DNA of 64,000 bases from Aphrophora alni (GCA_963513935.1 OY740768.1:44138368-44202367); one strand, 5' to 3'. Positions 12,487 to 25,789 are shown, counted from the first letter of the stretch. Program-made: numbers and translations. Notes: generated from the letters alone by a model not told the origin.

Positions 12487-15439
12487 TTTGAGGTTGCTAC
12501 TGGCATCAGTTTTCAAGCTATCGATACGAACATTTTAAAGTTTTCGAAGTATAATCTAGAAGAAGAGACTAACATATCAACCGAAATAAAGAGGCTTATA
12601 AATAAAACGTACCAGGCCATAATTTCTCTAAAATGAAGAAATAATAACATGTCTTTTAAATTTGACAAGAGTTCAAGCCACTGCCAAAAGGCCAAACCAT
12701 TTCTGTAAAAGGGCAAACAATTGTGACTGTCACATTTCACGTTTTTACATTGGGCTACAATAGTAATATTGTCTCAAATAATATTGGGCTCAAATATTGT
12801 CGTGAAAACATATTTTCAATAGAACATTATCAAAAAATAATAACTCTATAGCATGGCATCACATTGTCTTCTATTCAATAATTCTATAATCTATTCTATT
12901 CAATTATAGTAAATACCGAATTGTAATTAATAAGAACGAAGTTCACATAATGCGAATGTGGATTGTAAAGTTTGACCTAGTCTGCTACATCAATTGAGGA
13001 CAGGCAGGATGATATAAAGATTTCATTAGTTCTGCTATGGCATCTATTGAGCACAGGCCAAAAGTTGTTGGCTCCAAGTAAAACTATTTCATTTCAATTT
13101 CTTATGAGCACAAATTAACAATCCTGACCTAACATATGTTTCAGCGAATAACTAGTACATAACTATAATTATTAGGTACCAGCTGCTCTCTATTAAGTCT
13201 AAAACGGAATCGTTTATTTACCAGTCATGTGGTACCAAATAAACCGTTGAAGATATTAAAGTGAAATTTTAATTTATGTTAAAAAATACCATCTTGTTTA
13301 CTCAATTTCTCATTATCGATTGGGGTAAAATAGCTCTTGCATGTCGAGATAGTAGTCGGATTTTATCGTGAATGCTAAAGACCAATTACACGATTGGTCA
13401 ATCTTTAGCCCATCACAGCTTGACTGTAGTTTTATTTTGCTCATGTTAAGTAAATACGTAGGGACATTTATGAGCAAAAAAAAAATCACTTTCAACATTT
13501 AAAATTTTATTAACAAACATGTCGTAAAACGTTAAAAGTAGAATTTTAGCGTAACAACTACACGATCTAGAAACCGTAAATCATTGTCAATTTATTTTGT
13601 GATATTACTAACAGCTGAGGTTATCATCTAGATGGATCTAAAATGTAGGTGTTCCCTCAAAACCTAATGGACTGTACCTTTTAGGAGGTCCATAATTTTT
13701 AATGATTGCTTTAATTGCGAAATGATTGCTTTATAGAAATGTCTTAGTATTAGACCCTATGTCTAATGTCTTCAACTAATCCGTTCACCATCATAGGGTC
13801 ACTATAGTCAGTACGGTGGTGGCAGACTCCAGGAGTCCTAGCTAGATCAACACATGTTTCATGTAGTCTTGGGTTAGATCTCCGTTTCGTATTTCCTGAT
13901 CAGCTCTCTTGACAAACTTTTGTTCTCTTATGGGCTGCGGGGAGGTCTTTATTTTATTTTTTTCTTCCTTTTTTATAAAGCAATATTTACCGGAGGTTTT
14001 CATCCTTACAATAATAAGGGAAAAAACAAGGAATCAACTGATTCGTCGCTAACCAAAACGTTTTCTAACATGTAGGCTTAAATTTCTATGCTGTCTCCTT
14101 AAAATATTAACCAAGCTAAAAATGTTCGTCTTTTGTTGGTGATTCATCTCCGTATTTTACATGGCTAATTTCAATGAGTTTATAATTGGTATGACTCCTT
14201 TTTTATGTGGCTATAGTGGTAAAATATGCAATATAACCACATAAAACCATAGCATGCATGTACGCAAATAGTATAAATATTTTGTATTGGTTTGATAGTC
14301 TAATGTGAAATGATTGAGTATTGATTTACATTAAACGAATTTTAAATAATTGTTCGTATGGGTAATAATTTATTCACGTATTGTGTTTAATAATTAGGTA
14401 ATTAAATAAGATATCTTAAAGTCTAATTGGAGTTCTTAATGCTGAATTAAAGAACTACATTGTAAAGTGCGTTTTGGATAGTGGTCAAGAGGGAGAAAGA
14501 CTATTTAGTTAACAGATATTTTGAGTTAAAGTGGGAAAATAATAATATAAGTTTATTAAATTGTACATTTACACCGTGGTGGTGGCAAATTTGATTGAAA
14601 GAACCCTTAGACAAGGCGGTATCTATTGTTTTTGAGATTATATTTTAGTAAATCAAATGTATAATGTTTGATTGAAATCGACAAATTGTTCTAACAGGTT
14701 ATTGGCGGAATTTATTTCAACATAACATATTTTAATATATATTCTTTCTGTTAGTTTTCTTCTTCATTCTTTTAAAAGATTAATACTCTGATATTTGTAT
14801 GTAGATATCGTGTTTATTTTTGATTTTTTTTTTAATAGAAAAGACCACTAACAGGTAGCAGGTATAATTTCAAGGATAACAGAACATTGTTAAACGTTTA
14901 AGTGAAATATTGTACAATTACACATGAGGCAGTTTAAATACACACAAATCATCTTACAATAAAAAAATCCATGCTTATAATGATGTTTTTTTTTTTTAAT
15001 ATTATAAAGTCTCGCTAATAAATTTTTTTCTTGATATTAAGTTGATGGATTACTTGTGACTCGAGGAGGAAGTACTCTTATACCGTGACGTATGTTAATA
15101 GATATAATGAATGATAATTTGACACCCATTACAAAAGCGGAGACTTTATTTACATTATTAAAGCCTGAAGGAAGACGTTTTACTTTATTTATTACGTCAG
15201 ACAATAGACAACAAAGCATTTTTTAGAATAACGTTACACCAGAGTTAGCCGTCGCAAATCCAACATTAATGACACGAAGGTTAATTAGATTTACTTGCCA
15301 CCAGAAACTTTACCATCAACATCAAACTTGTAAAAATTTACATTTGATTCGAAAGTCTCTACATACAATTGATATAGGTATGAACACGGAGAACAGTAAA
15401 TATTATAAAACGACTCAAAAGAATGTCCCTTTGGTCCGG
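12487..15439. other. Non-coding stretch
   Basis: No gene is supported. Short frames at 12513-12740, 13313-13498 and 15037-15219 (all minus) show no motif. A GC-richer patch at 13750-13940 has about 43 open codons on the minus strand with no recognisable family. Confidence 0.5.
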
Positions 15440-17660
15440 CCGCTGATATTATTATGGCTTCCCTAGTGTACTTTCAAGTTTTTCATGGATCGATCGGTTT
15501 GAGATTGTTGCAAGATGCAATCCCTGGACAGGTGGCACTAGAGTAGCTTTACGATCAATTGAGTGAAACTTTTCCCAAATAATGTAAACGCAAGATTTAG
15601 AAATTTTAATGCAGAACTGGTGTCAAGGACAGGACAAACCTTCGTTAACTTTTATTTTTTGAATAGAGACCACGTGTCGAAGGATTAGGCAATGCATAAC
15701 TAAAAAGGAGATTCACCGTTTTGTTTTGTTTTGCTTACGACAAGATCTATGTGAGCAATTGTTAGAGAAAACGAATGACAAGAGGAATTTAATGACTCGG
15801 AACATTGAAGAAGCTAAACGTGCATTACTGCGCGGTCACGAAATCGCTTAGAGCAGTCTCGTTAAGATCGGAAGCTGAGTCAGCTGGGGTACGGACAGTG
15901 ACACTGACCTTACCTTACAAGTACTACATGCGCAGGTAAAGGGTTTGACCAATATAATACGGAAAATGTTTAAAACGAGAAATCAAGTACAAAGGTATTG
16001 TAGACAAACTTTCCAAAAAATATATCTGCGGGCGCGGGAAGCTACGCAAAAAAGAATGTTGTTTTTGTTGCTAACAATGACTAAAGAATGATGTGAGTCA
16101 TGTACGGAAGTTACCAGATCACGCCCGAATCAAGTTTACAAGTCTTCAGCACGGAACCTCCAATCAACTGTCGATGTACGCCAATGTTATACCTTAGGTA
16201 GGGCATACAGCTCGAGGATGCTGGGAGGGAATGTAGAGAATAGACAATCCTTGAGTCAGTAATCTACTATTGTTTGTTATATTTATTATGTAAGGGAAAA
16301 AATCATTTGGCGAGATTTTTCCTACAAAGGAGTGATAGTAAGCAGAAAGAATACTTTATAAAAAAACAACTCGAATCGAGAGGAGAGTTAAATTTGGTTA
16401 ATGAGATCATGTTTTCTCCGTACGAGATTACGGACTGGATTGGAATCAATTTAAATTGACACTATCAATGGTATTTGGAGACAAAACGAAGAATAAAATC
16501 CACAACAGTTAAACTCTCCTTAGTTTTAAAAAAATCTATTTATAACAGACAATAGAAAATAATCAAAGCTGTTGTTGATTCTGGTTGCAATATTAACATT
16601 ATAGGTAAGGACTTACTCGCTGCAAGGGAAAATATCCCCTGGTAAATTACAGCAAATGACACACTTGTAAGAATGTTAGGAATCATTCAGATGACGTTCA
16701 ATATACAGAGTGTTGACATTACTGAAAAATATTTTATATGGCAGACAAAATAAATACTACAATGTGGCAGACCAGTTATATTAGAGAACATTTTTCATTT
16801 CCGAAATGCCGTAGAATTGAATTATCATTGACAAAAATGTTTCCCATGCTCAGGGAAAGAAATATGAAGTAGATATGGACAGAGTTTGGTCATTAACTGT
16901 TAGAAACATCAATAGCTGGGTTCAAAGGTTAGGTTTATTGCCAGATGTTAAACTACAGGACGATGTAAGTAAAGAAATTTATCTGGATCGAAAAATGGTA
17001 AACGTTCGTTCGTTGTGCTGGCTTTTGGTAAAGTTTTCTCTTTATTATGTACTTTGTCTTTAGTGTTTTCTCCTGATTCTGAACCAAATTCAACTGTGTC
17101 GTATAGGTTTAGTTCTTGAAATATTACATGTGTTTTTGTATTAACCATTTGTCGTATCTCGTAGTGATATCATCTGAGTTCTTACCGGAATCTAAATTAA
17201 TATTGATTAACCTGAAATTTGACGGAAGCATTCAAGATCGGCTTGATCTGGTACTTGTAGTCATAAATCATTTAAAATGATTATCGCTTCGTCTTTCTTT
17301 AAAGACTTTATATCCGTTAATGACAAATTCATTTCATTTACACAAGTGTTCCAAACACGTGTTAATTATTTGTCGCAAAATATATGTTTTGTATTGCGAA
17401 AGTTATATTGTGTACGTGAGTTTTGTAACATGAAACCACATCAGAACATCATAATTCTTAATCTTGGTGAAATAGAAAATAACAGTATTTTATAAACAGA
17501 TTTAAAACTTAGGAATAAGGAAAAATGTAACGCATATCGTTCTACTAAATTGCAGGACTCCAAAACACAATTAAATATTTACAATACTTCTAATAGTCTA
17601 AATATAATACCTAAGGGTATGCAGATTGGAACTATAGGCACCCAGGACACTAAAGGAACA
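15440..17660 (+). pseudogene. Ty3/gypsy-like retroelement relic (gag and protease region)
   Basis: Broken reading frames follow the order of a gag-pol retroelement. At 15486-15550 a gag-like W-x-x-RFE-x-V-A-R-x-N-x-W block is readable before a stop. At 15735-15835 a second gag-like stretch (LRQDLCEQLLEK, then TRNIEEAKRALL) follows. At 16280-16324 there is a CCHC zinc-knuckle match in which only the second Cys and the His remain; the first and last Cys positions read Tyr and Phe. At 16568-16650 the protease active-site motif V-V-D-S-G is intact (DSG codons 16577-16585). At 17590-17640 a short IIPKGMQIGTI stretch resembles the spacer that precedes reverse transcriptase in this group. Frameshifts and stops are frequent. 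I found no reverse transcriptase, integrase or LTR in the window. Assignment to gypsy-like is by motif only. Confidence 0.6.
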
Positions 17661-17929
17661 TCGGACATTTGACAGACAAAGATAGAGGCTACGGAGTTCC
17701 ACATAAGCAAAAAGAGGTATTAAGAGATAGCTATGGTAATCCATTAATCTCCACACACCTAATTGTTGAGCAACATAAAGAGGTAGTAAAGATTTTGAGG
17801 ATAGATGGTGACATCTTTACAGATAAAACAGAGCTCACAAGTGAAGCCTAATATTTATTTACCGATTTGAAAAAAAAACTTAATATATCGCTTATGCATT
17901 ATTGTTATTATTACAATTATTGAGTTATA

Positions 17930-18590
17930 TTTACCGAGTATACGGTATGTTTGGTAATTGAATAAATTTCCACCTTCGTTTTTTATTGATATACATTTCA
18001 TGGCCTCGTGAAAGTAAAAAACTTATTTTCAACATTCCTTTCATCCGTCCGTCGTAGTACGATAGCGGCCACAAAATTTAAGAAAGGATCATGCAATTTT
18101 GAATAGTAAACTATATTGTGCTCATTTAGAAGTTTATTGAAATATTTTAAAACTGACATAAAAATGTGAAAATGGCAGCCATTTTAAACTTTTTTTTCGT
18201 ATACCTTTATTCAACTTATAACACATTATATTAGATAAAGATTTACAGTCCCAATTCTACATGTAATGGTACCAACCCCACATCTGTCGAAAATGAAATT
18301 TCAAACCTTACTGACAAGAGTAAAGCGAGTGGAAACGTTTAAATATATACACATCTAAAAACCCCTAGAGTCTAACTGACATCAATAAAGTAGTTATATA
18401 CACAATTATAAGGTTCAGAAAATCTGTGTAATAACGGTTTGAATTAAACTTACCCTACAGGGGGAGACCCATTGATCTACCAATACATTTTAACAATTCC
18501 TACAAGGCCAAGAAACAAACTTAAGCCCATTACATTTGGAGAATCTGCTTGTATTACATTGTATAATGGGGCCGAGTAATTACCATAATG
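17930..18590 (-). repeat. Dispersed repeat family A, copy 2 (uninterrupted)
   Basis: Same orientation as copy 1. Shared blocks: the CATGGCCTCGTGAAAG region near 18000, ATGTAATGGTACCAACC near 18260, TCTGTGTAATAACG near 18422, AAACTTACCCTAC near 18448, TTGATCTACCAATACA near 18473 and TACATTGTATAATGGGGC near 18555. It serves as the empty-site reference for the insertion in copy 1. No coding capacity. Confidence 0.65.
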
Positions 18591-19770
18591 ATATCAATTA
18601 ACTTGTTTAGGTTTGTTCCTGTTATTTTTAATCAATTGATATTGACAAAAAAAAAAGCTTAAAGCGTAAACTATTTTGATATTTAGTGAAGAATTTTCTT
18701 AAAATCTCATTAGATTATCATTTCAACATTTAAACTAACTGATCCAAATTTGTCAATCTCATTACCCTTTCTTTAGTTATAGTCTTTACATGACAACATA
18801 AAAATATTACAAATTCAGACATTTTAGAAACCGTTATAGATCGTTACTGGAACCTTTTTTACTATTTTAACCTATAATTCTCTATTATAATTTTAACTTA
18901 CATAAAGTCTTTATTATCATAATTATTAGTTTGGAAAATATTCATTATCAAACAATTATAAAACATTATAATTGACCTTTATAATATGATGGTTTTATAT
19001 TATGTTTTCCTTTTATATAAATTAAAACATTTTCAATGCCCTAAGCCATTTTACCAACTAATTAAGTAAATTAACAACATGAATATAACCTTAGTTTTAA
19101 AAAAAATACAAATTCAAATAAAACTACTAATTTGAAAACTCTAAACAAAAACCAATTACTATATAAATAATTACATTCCCGTAATTCATATAATTTAAAA
19201 TTTTACCTAATATTTTAAGTAGAAAAATAGTTGAACATAAATATAAACTCAACAGTCTTTAGTAAACATATAATTTAAACGTGACTAATTGTAATTACTC
19301 TCGCGATATATAATACTGATCCATACATCCGGTGGAACACCTACATCTTCTTTTTCTATCTTTCAGCCAAACAAACGTCAAGTTTCGTAACTAATGATCT
19401 AAATGATGTTATGTGAGCTCTAAATCAGTACAGGTGGAAAACTATTGAGTGTATCAAGTTACCGAAAGATATTTAAGTAATATGGATCGGATGTAACGAA
19501 AATTATAACGAGTGATCAAAAAGTCTCCTTCCCTACTTTTTTTACTATTTTGGCATTCATAATACGACATAATTCGACGCTTCGTCTCAATAATCAGTGT
19601 TATACTTTTATTAATTTGCGTCATTCATTTTGTTAATATAAAACCAATAAAAACTCCTTATAAGGTAATTTAAAAATAGTTTGAAGCTTTTAAATTGAAG
19701 AAATCTTTCCTCATTACGGTAAACATTGAGGTCTTATGCAATAACGTAAGGTCCATAAGCATTTTTAAAA
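18591..19770. other. Non-coding, very AT-rich stretch
   Basis: I see only AT-rich sequence with no frame, repeat or motif worth reporting. Confidence 0.5.
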
Positions 19771-20201
19771 GGGGGTCAATTCATGAAAAAAAAAAAAATT
19801 TGAAAAAAAATTTTATTGCATAATTTTTAAGCCTGAAATCTCCTCTTTAATCTGATATATAACACTTTATAGTACACCTAATATTTAATCCTCTTTTTTT
19901 ATTTTTACGACGCATACTTTCTCAACTTGAGTGAAATGAGATTGATTGAGATCACCCACAAAACTCTCTGGCGTTAGAATCATTTTTTCCTATATGCCTT
20001 TATCATTATTGTGAAGAATTACTTTTCTTGATGTTGGTACACCTGCCTACAGCTGTTGCTGTAGCTTCTTAGTTACCTTTCTGTTTATTTGTGACTGTGA
20101 CACTTGATTGTTGTTTATGGTTATGTTATAAGTGGAGTAAAGTTTTGTAAAGTGGAGTAAAGTGTTTTATTACTGTGTAGTAGTGAATATTTAACTTCAA
20201 T

Positions 20202-21959
20202 ATGCCTCGTAGTTGTAGAGTATTTAAGAAAAGAAAGTACTACGGGAAAGGATATGTGAAAACAGTCCAGAATACAACACCTGGGAATTCACAGGCTAGG
20301 CCTACGTCAAGTTCTTCGTCTGGGAAAAAACTTAGTAAGTCTCTAAACTGGTACAGTGAGTACAAAAGTGATGGATTTCAATACACCATTCTTGATCTAA
20401 ATACACTAGAACAAACAGTAAATAAAATTGCATCTTGTAAAACTTGCAGTTCTCCTCTAACAATAAAAAAACATAATGTATGTGGGTTAGCCTGCGATAT
20501 TTCTATTGTGTGTACACATTGTGAAGGCATGGTAAAGTTTGGTAATTGTGGAAGTGTTGTATATAGTCAAGAGGTTAAAACCAAGGAGGGTACAAATAAA
20601 AAAGTAGAACATAAGTTGTATGACTTGAATATTAGATTAGTACTTGGCTTACGGGCTGTAGGAAAAGGTAAAATCGCTGCGGAAAAACTTAGTGCTGTAA
20701 TGAACTTAGGCAATTCTGTTAGTCAATTCTTCCTGTATGTGGAATACTTGAGTAAATGTGCCAAAGCTGTAAGTAGGGTGTCAATGCAAAAGGCTGTAAT
20801 AGAAGCTGTTGCAGAAAATGGTCAATGCTCTGATATAGCTATCGCAGTAGATGGAAGCTGGCAGCGAAGAGGTCACAGGTCGCTGAATGGTATTGTGTCG
20901 GCTACCTCACTAGCAACTGGAAAGGTTGTAGATGTTGAGGTCATGACAAAGTTTTGCCTGTGCAAAGGAAAATTAGGTGGTATTCATGACACAAATTGCA
21001 CCGCTAACTTTAGCGGCTCAAGCGGAGCCATGGAAGTAGAAGGAGCGATGAAAATCTTTCATCGGTCTTTATCACAGAACACCGTACGTTACTTGCAATA
21101 TCTTGGCGATGGTGACATCAAGGCTCATGCTGCTGTTTGCCAAAGTAAGCCCTATGGAGACTGCAATATTGAAAAAATAGAATGTATAGGGCATGTACAG
21201 AAAAGAATGGGATCACGCCTGAAATCATTGAAGGTAAAGACCAAAAAGCTCCCGGATGGTAAATATTTAGGAGGTAAGGGGCGGTTGACCGATTCGGCTA
21301 TACTTCAGATTCAGAAGTACTATGGCCTAGCCATTAGAAGATCCACTAATAGTGTAAGTGAAATGAAAAAAGCAATCTGGGCTGAGTACTTTCACATCAT
21401 GTCATCTAATGAGGCACCACAACATGGGCTGTGCCCTGACAATGATGAAACATGGTGCAAGTTCCGAAAGGCAATGCAAAATAAAGAGAAATATGATCAT
21501 ACAAAACATTTTCATTTATCAGCAGACATAATGTCATTTATAAAACCAATATTCAGAGATCTGACTGATGAGAATCTGTTGAAAAAATTTTTGATGGGAA
21601 AAACCCAAAACCCCAATGAATCATTCAACAACATCATTTGGACATATTATTATATTCCAAAAAATATATTTGTAAGGATGACAACAATGCAATTGGGAGT
21701 TTCTATGGAAATTTGTGATTTTAATGATGGAGGTGTAGGGATATCCAAAATTCTTTTAAACTGTGGCCTAAATCCAGGAGACCTCTTAGTGACTGCTATG
21801 GAGAGGATCGACACCTACCGGATTAGGAAATCAGATAAAGCGCAAGAAGAGCTTGAGAAAAAAAGCAGGCAACATAAGAGTTTGCTAAAAAGAAGATTAG
21901 AAGATAAGTATGAAGAGGAAGAGGGTGACCAACCATCCTATGCACCAGGATTTTACTAA
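20202..21959 (+). CDS. Mutator-like element transposase (585 aa)
   Basis: A DDE-type transposase of the Mutator-like superfamily as found in insect genomes; it would bind the element's ends and catalyse DNA cleavage and strand transfer in the nucleus. In order: a basic N-terminus with a serine-rich linker (residues 1-45); a zinc-ribbon-like pair C79-x2-C82 and C104-x2-C107 (probable DNA contact); the catalytic core with D217 in AVDGSW, D303/D305 in LGDGD, the C328-x2-H331 pair characteristic of Mutator-type cores, and E473 in NPNESFNN; a further cysteine group C252, C254, C266; and a highly charged, probably helical tail (545-575). The start is the first ATG of an uninterrupted single-exon frame; an upstream direct repeat AGTGGAGTAAAG (about 20131 and 20151) may lie in the leader or promoter. 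An AATAAA polyadenylation signal is at 22062-22067, about 100 bases past the stop. No frameshift or missing key residue is seen. Superfamily assignment is strong; activity is inferred. Confidence 0.85.
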   Translation: MPRSCRVFKKRKYYGKGYVKTVQNTTPGNSQARPTSSSSSGKKLSKSLNWYSEYKSDGFQYTILDLNTLEQTVNKIASCKTCSSPLTIKKHNVCGLACDISIVCTHCEGMVKFGNCGSVVYSQEVKTKEGTNKKVEHKLYDLNIRLVLGLRAVGKGKIAAEKLSAVMNLGNSVSQFFLYVEYLSKCAKAVSRVSMQKAVIEAVAENGQCSDIAIAVDGSWQRRGHRSLNGIVSATSLATGKVVDVEVMTKFCLCKGKLGGIHDTNCTANFSGSSGAMEVEGAMKIFHRSLSQNTVRYLQYLGDGDIKAHAAVCQSKPYGDCNIEKIECIGHVQKRMGSRLKSLKVKTKKLPDGKYLGGKGRLTDSAILQIQKYYGLAIRRSTNSVSEMKKAIWAEYFHIMSSNEAPQHGLCPDNDETWCKFRKAMQNKEKYDHTKHFHLSADIMSFIKPIFRDLTDENLLKKFLMGKTQNPNESFNNIIWTYYYIPKNIFVRMTTMQLGVSMEICDFNDGGVGISKILLNCGLNPGDLLVTAMERIDTYRIRKSDKAQEELEKKSRQHKSLLKRRLEDKYEEEEGDQPSYAPGFY

Positions 21960-22061
21960 GGTAAAAAAAATTTACCTAACCTATTTTACTTACTTTTCTG
22001 TTTATTGGCGTTTTCCGAAACTCCTGTTTTTCTACATATTTGTACCTTTTTCTCAAAAAGT

Positions 22062-22067
22062 AATAAA
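22062..22067 (+). promoter_or_regulatory. Probable polyadenylation signal AATAAA
   Basis: The canonical hexamer lies about 100 bases downstream of the transposase stop codon and inside the inferred element. AATAAA is frequent by chance in AT-rich DNA, so only its position supports it. Confidence 0.4.
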
Positions 22068-22381
22068 GCTATCTTCTTGAAATTTTTTGTGTAGTTTCTA
22101 CTAACATAGACAAGCAACTGGACTCTCAAAAAACTATCAAAATGTTTTAATTTTTTTCACAAAAAAATTTTTTGTAATTTTTTTTTATTAAAATTTTTGG
22201 ACATATTTTTAAAAAATCACAAAAAATAATTTAAAAAGGTAAAACTTCTTTTTCTTAGATTCCAGAAGTGTAAGAAGACCTATACTTTCAAAATATAATC
22301 ACAGAACTGGGATATACATTTCCATTCTCATAAAAAAGGAACATTAGTTAACATGTAGGAAGATAGGGCGAATTGACCTCC

Positions 22382-25300
22382 ATTGACATTAAATGTAGCA
22401 GTAAAATTCCAACCATTTACGTGACTAGCTGAAGATATGAGACAGATGCAAAAGACGATTTTACCATTAGTCATTGTTGTAAAACCATGTTATCAAATGA
22501 CCATATTTTATTCTATTTTTTCTTCTAATATTCTTTTAACCCAAATTTAATATGGTGGATCCAAGACGATCAAAAGTTAAAAAAAAAAAATCATAACACA
22601 TAGTAAGAGCCTTAAATATAACTTCATTTAACTCCAGATTGATAAGAAACAAATTGTGAAAATTTGGAGTATATTGCTTGAGTATTCTGTATTCGGTTTT
22701 GAAATATTAAGAGATAAAAAGTTTACTTACAATATTAAAACTGTTGTGGTTCATATTATACTAATACTAATATAAATCATATGGGGAGTTTAATTAGGGT
22801 CTCAGCCTGCTAATTAGCTTTTTACTCCGGTAAGTTTAGTTAGCATTTCAAGTTCTGGTCAGCTTTCTTTACGTATGGTAACTCACCGCTTATTCAAACT
22901 GTACTCGGTAACTTTTCAAGCTTCCACTTGGATTTCACATGGAACCTTTCACATACCGATGGGGGGAGCTAAGCACTACACTAACCAAGGGCATACCTAA
23001 AAACATTGGAATAATATGTTATTACTTAAATAATTTATTATTAATTTCATAATCACTTTATGGCTGAAAATTCAGTGCTTCAAAACTTTTGATATCCTGT
23101 TTCTTTTTTATAAACATTGTGTTCAAGTGTGATTACCAAAAACTAACGAATAAAAAATGCAAAACGTAATAATAAAAAACCGTTCCCAATTTGAAAACAC
23201 AATAAATGTTAGAGTATTCAATGTTCAAAAATAAATTTAATATCGAAGACTGAGGAATTTATAAGATGGAGATGATTCGTTTCGAAGATGTCAATCTTTA
23301 GATACTTTGATTACAACTAGCAAATTGCACAAACTTTCTCGTCAAAGACAAAGACGTTTGGAGAAACAAATCAAAGACTATTCCAAGCATTCTACTTTAC
23401 ATGCTCAAAGCAAATGATTAATGCTTGACTTAACATCTGAGTTTCTTAACAGTAATTTAACCTCAAATATAATTTGTTATACTATACAGGGTAGTAAAGA
23501 AGTGTTCAAACCGTTAGATATTTCTCGTATTAGGAGAACACGTGACATTAGATACAATATTTGCATTTTGCTAACAATCGAAAATCAATACTCTTAAATT
23601 TGATGAATGCTTAAACGTCATTTTGTCAAACAAAATATTGGATTTTTTGAATTATTTATTTATGTAGAAAGGATTAAGATATTTGAGGTGTCAAAATATG
23701 TTACAAAAAACATTCAATATTCATCCTTTAGTCTCTAGTAGAATGACTCAAAATTGCTTAAATAACCAAAGTTTCTTTAACAAACTACAACCTGATTTCA
23801 TGTGATCATGCTCTTAACCATAAAGCAAATTTGTTTCAACAGACTTTATTGACACTTATTTCAACTAATTCACTGTTTAATGTAGCTAAAATCCAAATCT
23901 AGTTATATGCTTTACTTGCTATATTCTCATCACAAAAAATAGCCTATTAATAATTATTTAAAATTATAGTAGTTTTAATAATAACTAAAAAGTCACACCA
24001 TTATATATATACCACGTGTTATTTAAAGTGGGCTTTATTTCTATCTGCTTTACCACAGGACATTTTACAGGAAAAATCCACGTCCTTAATTCGATGAGAT
24101 AACTACCACTTAAACCATAAGCTTCCAGAAGAATTAGGAATATTTATTTGTTTCACAATCCTTATTCTACTTATATTTCCTGACTAGTAACACATTTATT
24201 ATCTAAACATAAGTAGGTTTATATATACTCATTTCATCTAGTGTAGCTTACTTTAAAAAACGTCGAGTTAAGCGAATTGTGATTGTGAGAGTTCGTCAAA
24301 ACATTAAGAATCCACATAGGCCTACATCTCAAAACACAAACACTTTATTGTCATAACATACGCGGCAGGTTCGCGTCAAAGTCAGTGACTTTGATACTAG
24401 CACTCAAGATGAATCTTAAAATATTTTAAGACTCAACCTGATTTTATTTAAACTGACAATACTTGAGCTGAATTCGAGTTTGGCATTGGATTGTAGATAC
24501 CAGATCTCCGTACAGTTTAAATAATCAACATACGTTGTTTAAAGAAAAAACGTACTTACTAATCAAAAAATGTTTAAAAAGAAATAATTGGCTTTCAATT
24601 TTCTTAAACAACTTAATGGTGCATTTAGGAGAATTAATATAATAATTTTTTTTTTGTTTTTTGTGTGCAAGTTAAGGATCTAGGGATCTATTAAACATGG
24701 CATCGAGCTTGATACCTAAAATTACACTTGAAGATCAATTTATTTTCAAATAATTATGTTTGTGTATTAACAGGGTAAGTTTTAAACTAGGTCCTCGATT
24801 TTTTGATATTTACCAAACACTTTATTAATCAGGATATGATTAATAGATTTCGTTAAACTAACAAAAATAAAAATCTATTTCCAATCTTGTGATCCAATAG
24901 TCTGACCAATTTTAAGAAAATACACTTAGGATTTGTAAAGGCCTAGAAATAGCGTTAAAAATGCGAACGATTTTATAAATTTAACTCATATTTCAATATT
25001 ATTTAGAACTCTGTTTCTATATATGGTCATAGAAGCACAAAATTATTATCATTCTTTCAATTATCGATTTATGGAAAGAGTTTAAAGCTAATTTATTGTG
25101 TTAAAATGCTAACTATGTATCTAGTATTAAACATTTCATTTTCAAAAACATTTAGAATGTTTATATATCTGTATTTCTGGCAGTGTTGTTTATTTAAAGA
25201 AGAAAAATACAAAAATCAAATTATATTTTTCATGTGGATAATAAAAGTAACCATTGTTACAAAAGTTAAAAATTAAACAACATATATCTGAAGACTACAG

Positions 25301-25789
25301 ATAAAAATGGTGTTCATTTATCCTTAGCACAATGTGTTTATCTAAACTTCCTCTGTACAACAATGGCGGACAAAGGAGAAAATCCAAATCTAATATACAC
25401 GAACAAACGTTACAAGTTATTAGAGGATTATGATTACGCTTGACTTAACACTGGAGTAAAGTTCTTAACCTCAGGTGTAACGTAAATCAAGTGTTACGGA
25501 ATACATCAACATTTTACGTTCCATTTTTAATTTGAAATTAGTTAAATGATTCAAATAACATATTTATTACATGTAGCGAATGTAACTAATTTTATAATCT
25601 TGTATATTTATATCAGGTGCGTTAATAACGCGATTATGTTTATTACCTCTTAGGAGAAAGCAGTGAGACTAGATTGTGAGCACTTTGGCAAGGACCTTAG
25701 GCATATCTGAATTTGTATGACAAATATCAACATTCCTGGCCCTTCAGTTCATTATGTGTTGAGGCAGAATAATACTAAGTTTAAATGTT
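22382..25789. other. Non-coding stretch
   Basis: No supported gene. A patch at 22800-23000 is slightly GC-richer; on the minus strand it contains a strong donor-like GCG/GTGAGT near 22890, but all frames leading to it are stopped within about 20 codons. A near-palindrome CAAAGTCAGTGACTTTG lies at about 24376. Nothing else stands out. Confidence 0.5.

Larger units (their letters stand above)
19771..22381 (+). mobile_element. Mutator-like (MULE) transposon, apparently intact
   Basis: A 585-codon transposase is framed by short terminal inverted repeats: GGGGGTCAATTC at 19771-19782 and GAATTGACCTCC at 22370-22381, matching at 11 of 12 positions. Both flanks between the ends and the gene are A/T-rich. 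I could not identify a convincing 8-11 bp target-site duplication next to these ends, so the exact borders may be off by some bases. The intact reading frame and lack of internal stops suggest a young, possibly autonomous copy, in contrast to the other transposons in this window. Confidence 0.65.

Noticed and set aside
13750..13940. Minus-strand open stretch of about 43 codons (NPRLHETCVDLARTPGVCHH...)
   Set aside because: GC-richer and exon-like, but too short, with a weak donor and no family I recognise.
22860..23000. Strong splice donor-like GTGAGT on the minus strand
   Set aside because: All frames leading into it are closed within about 20 codons.
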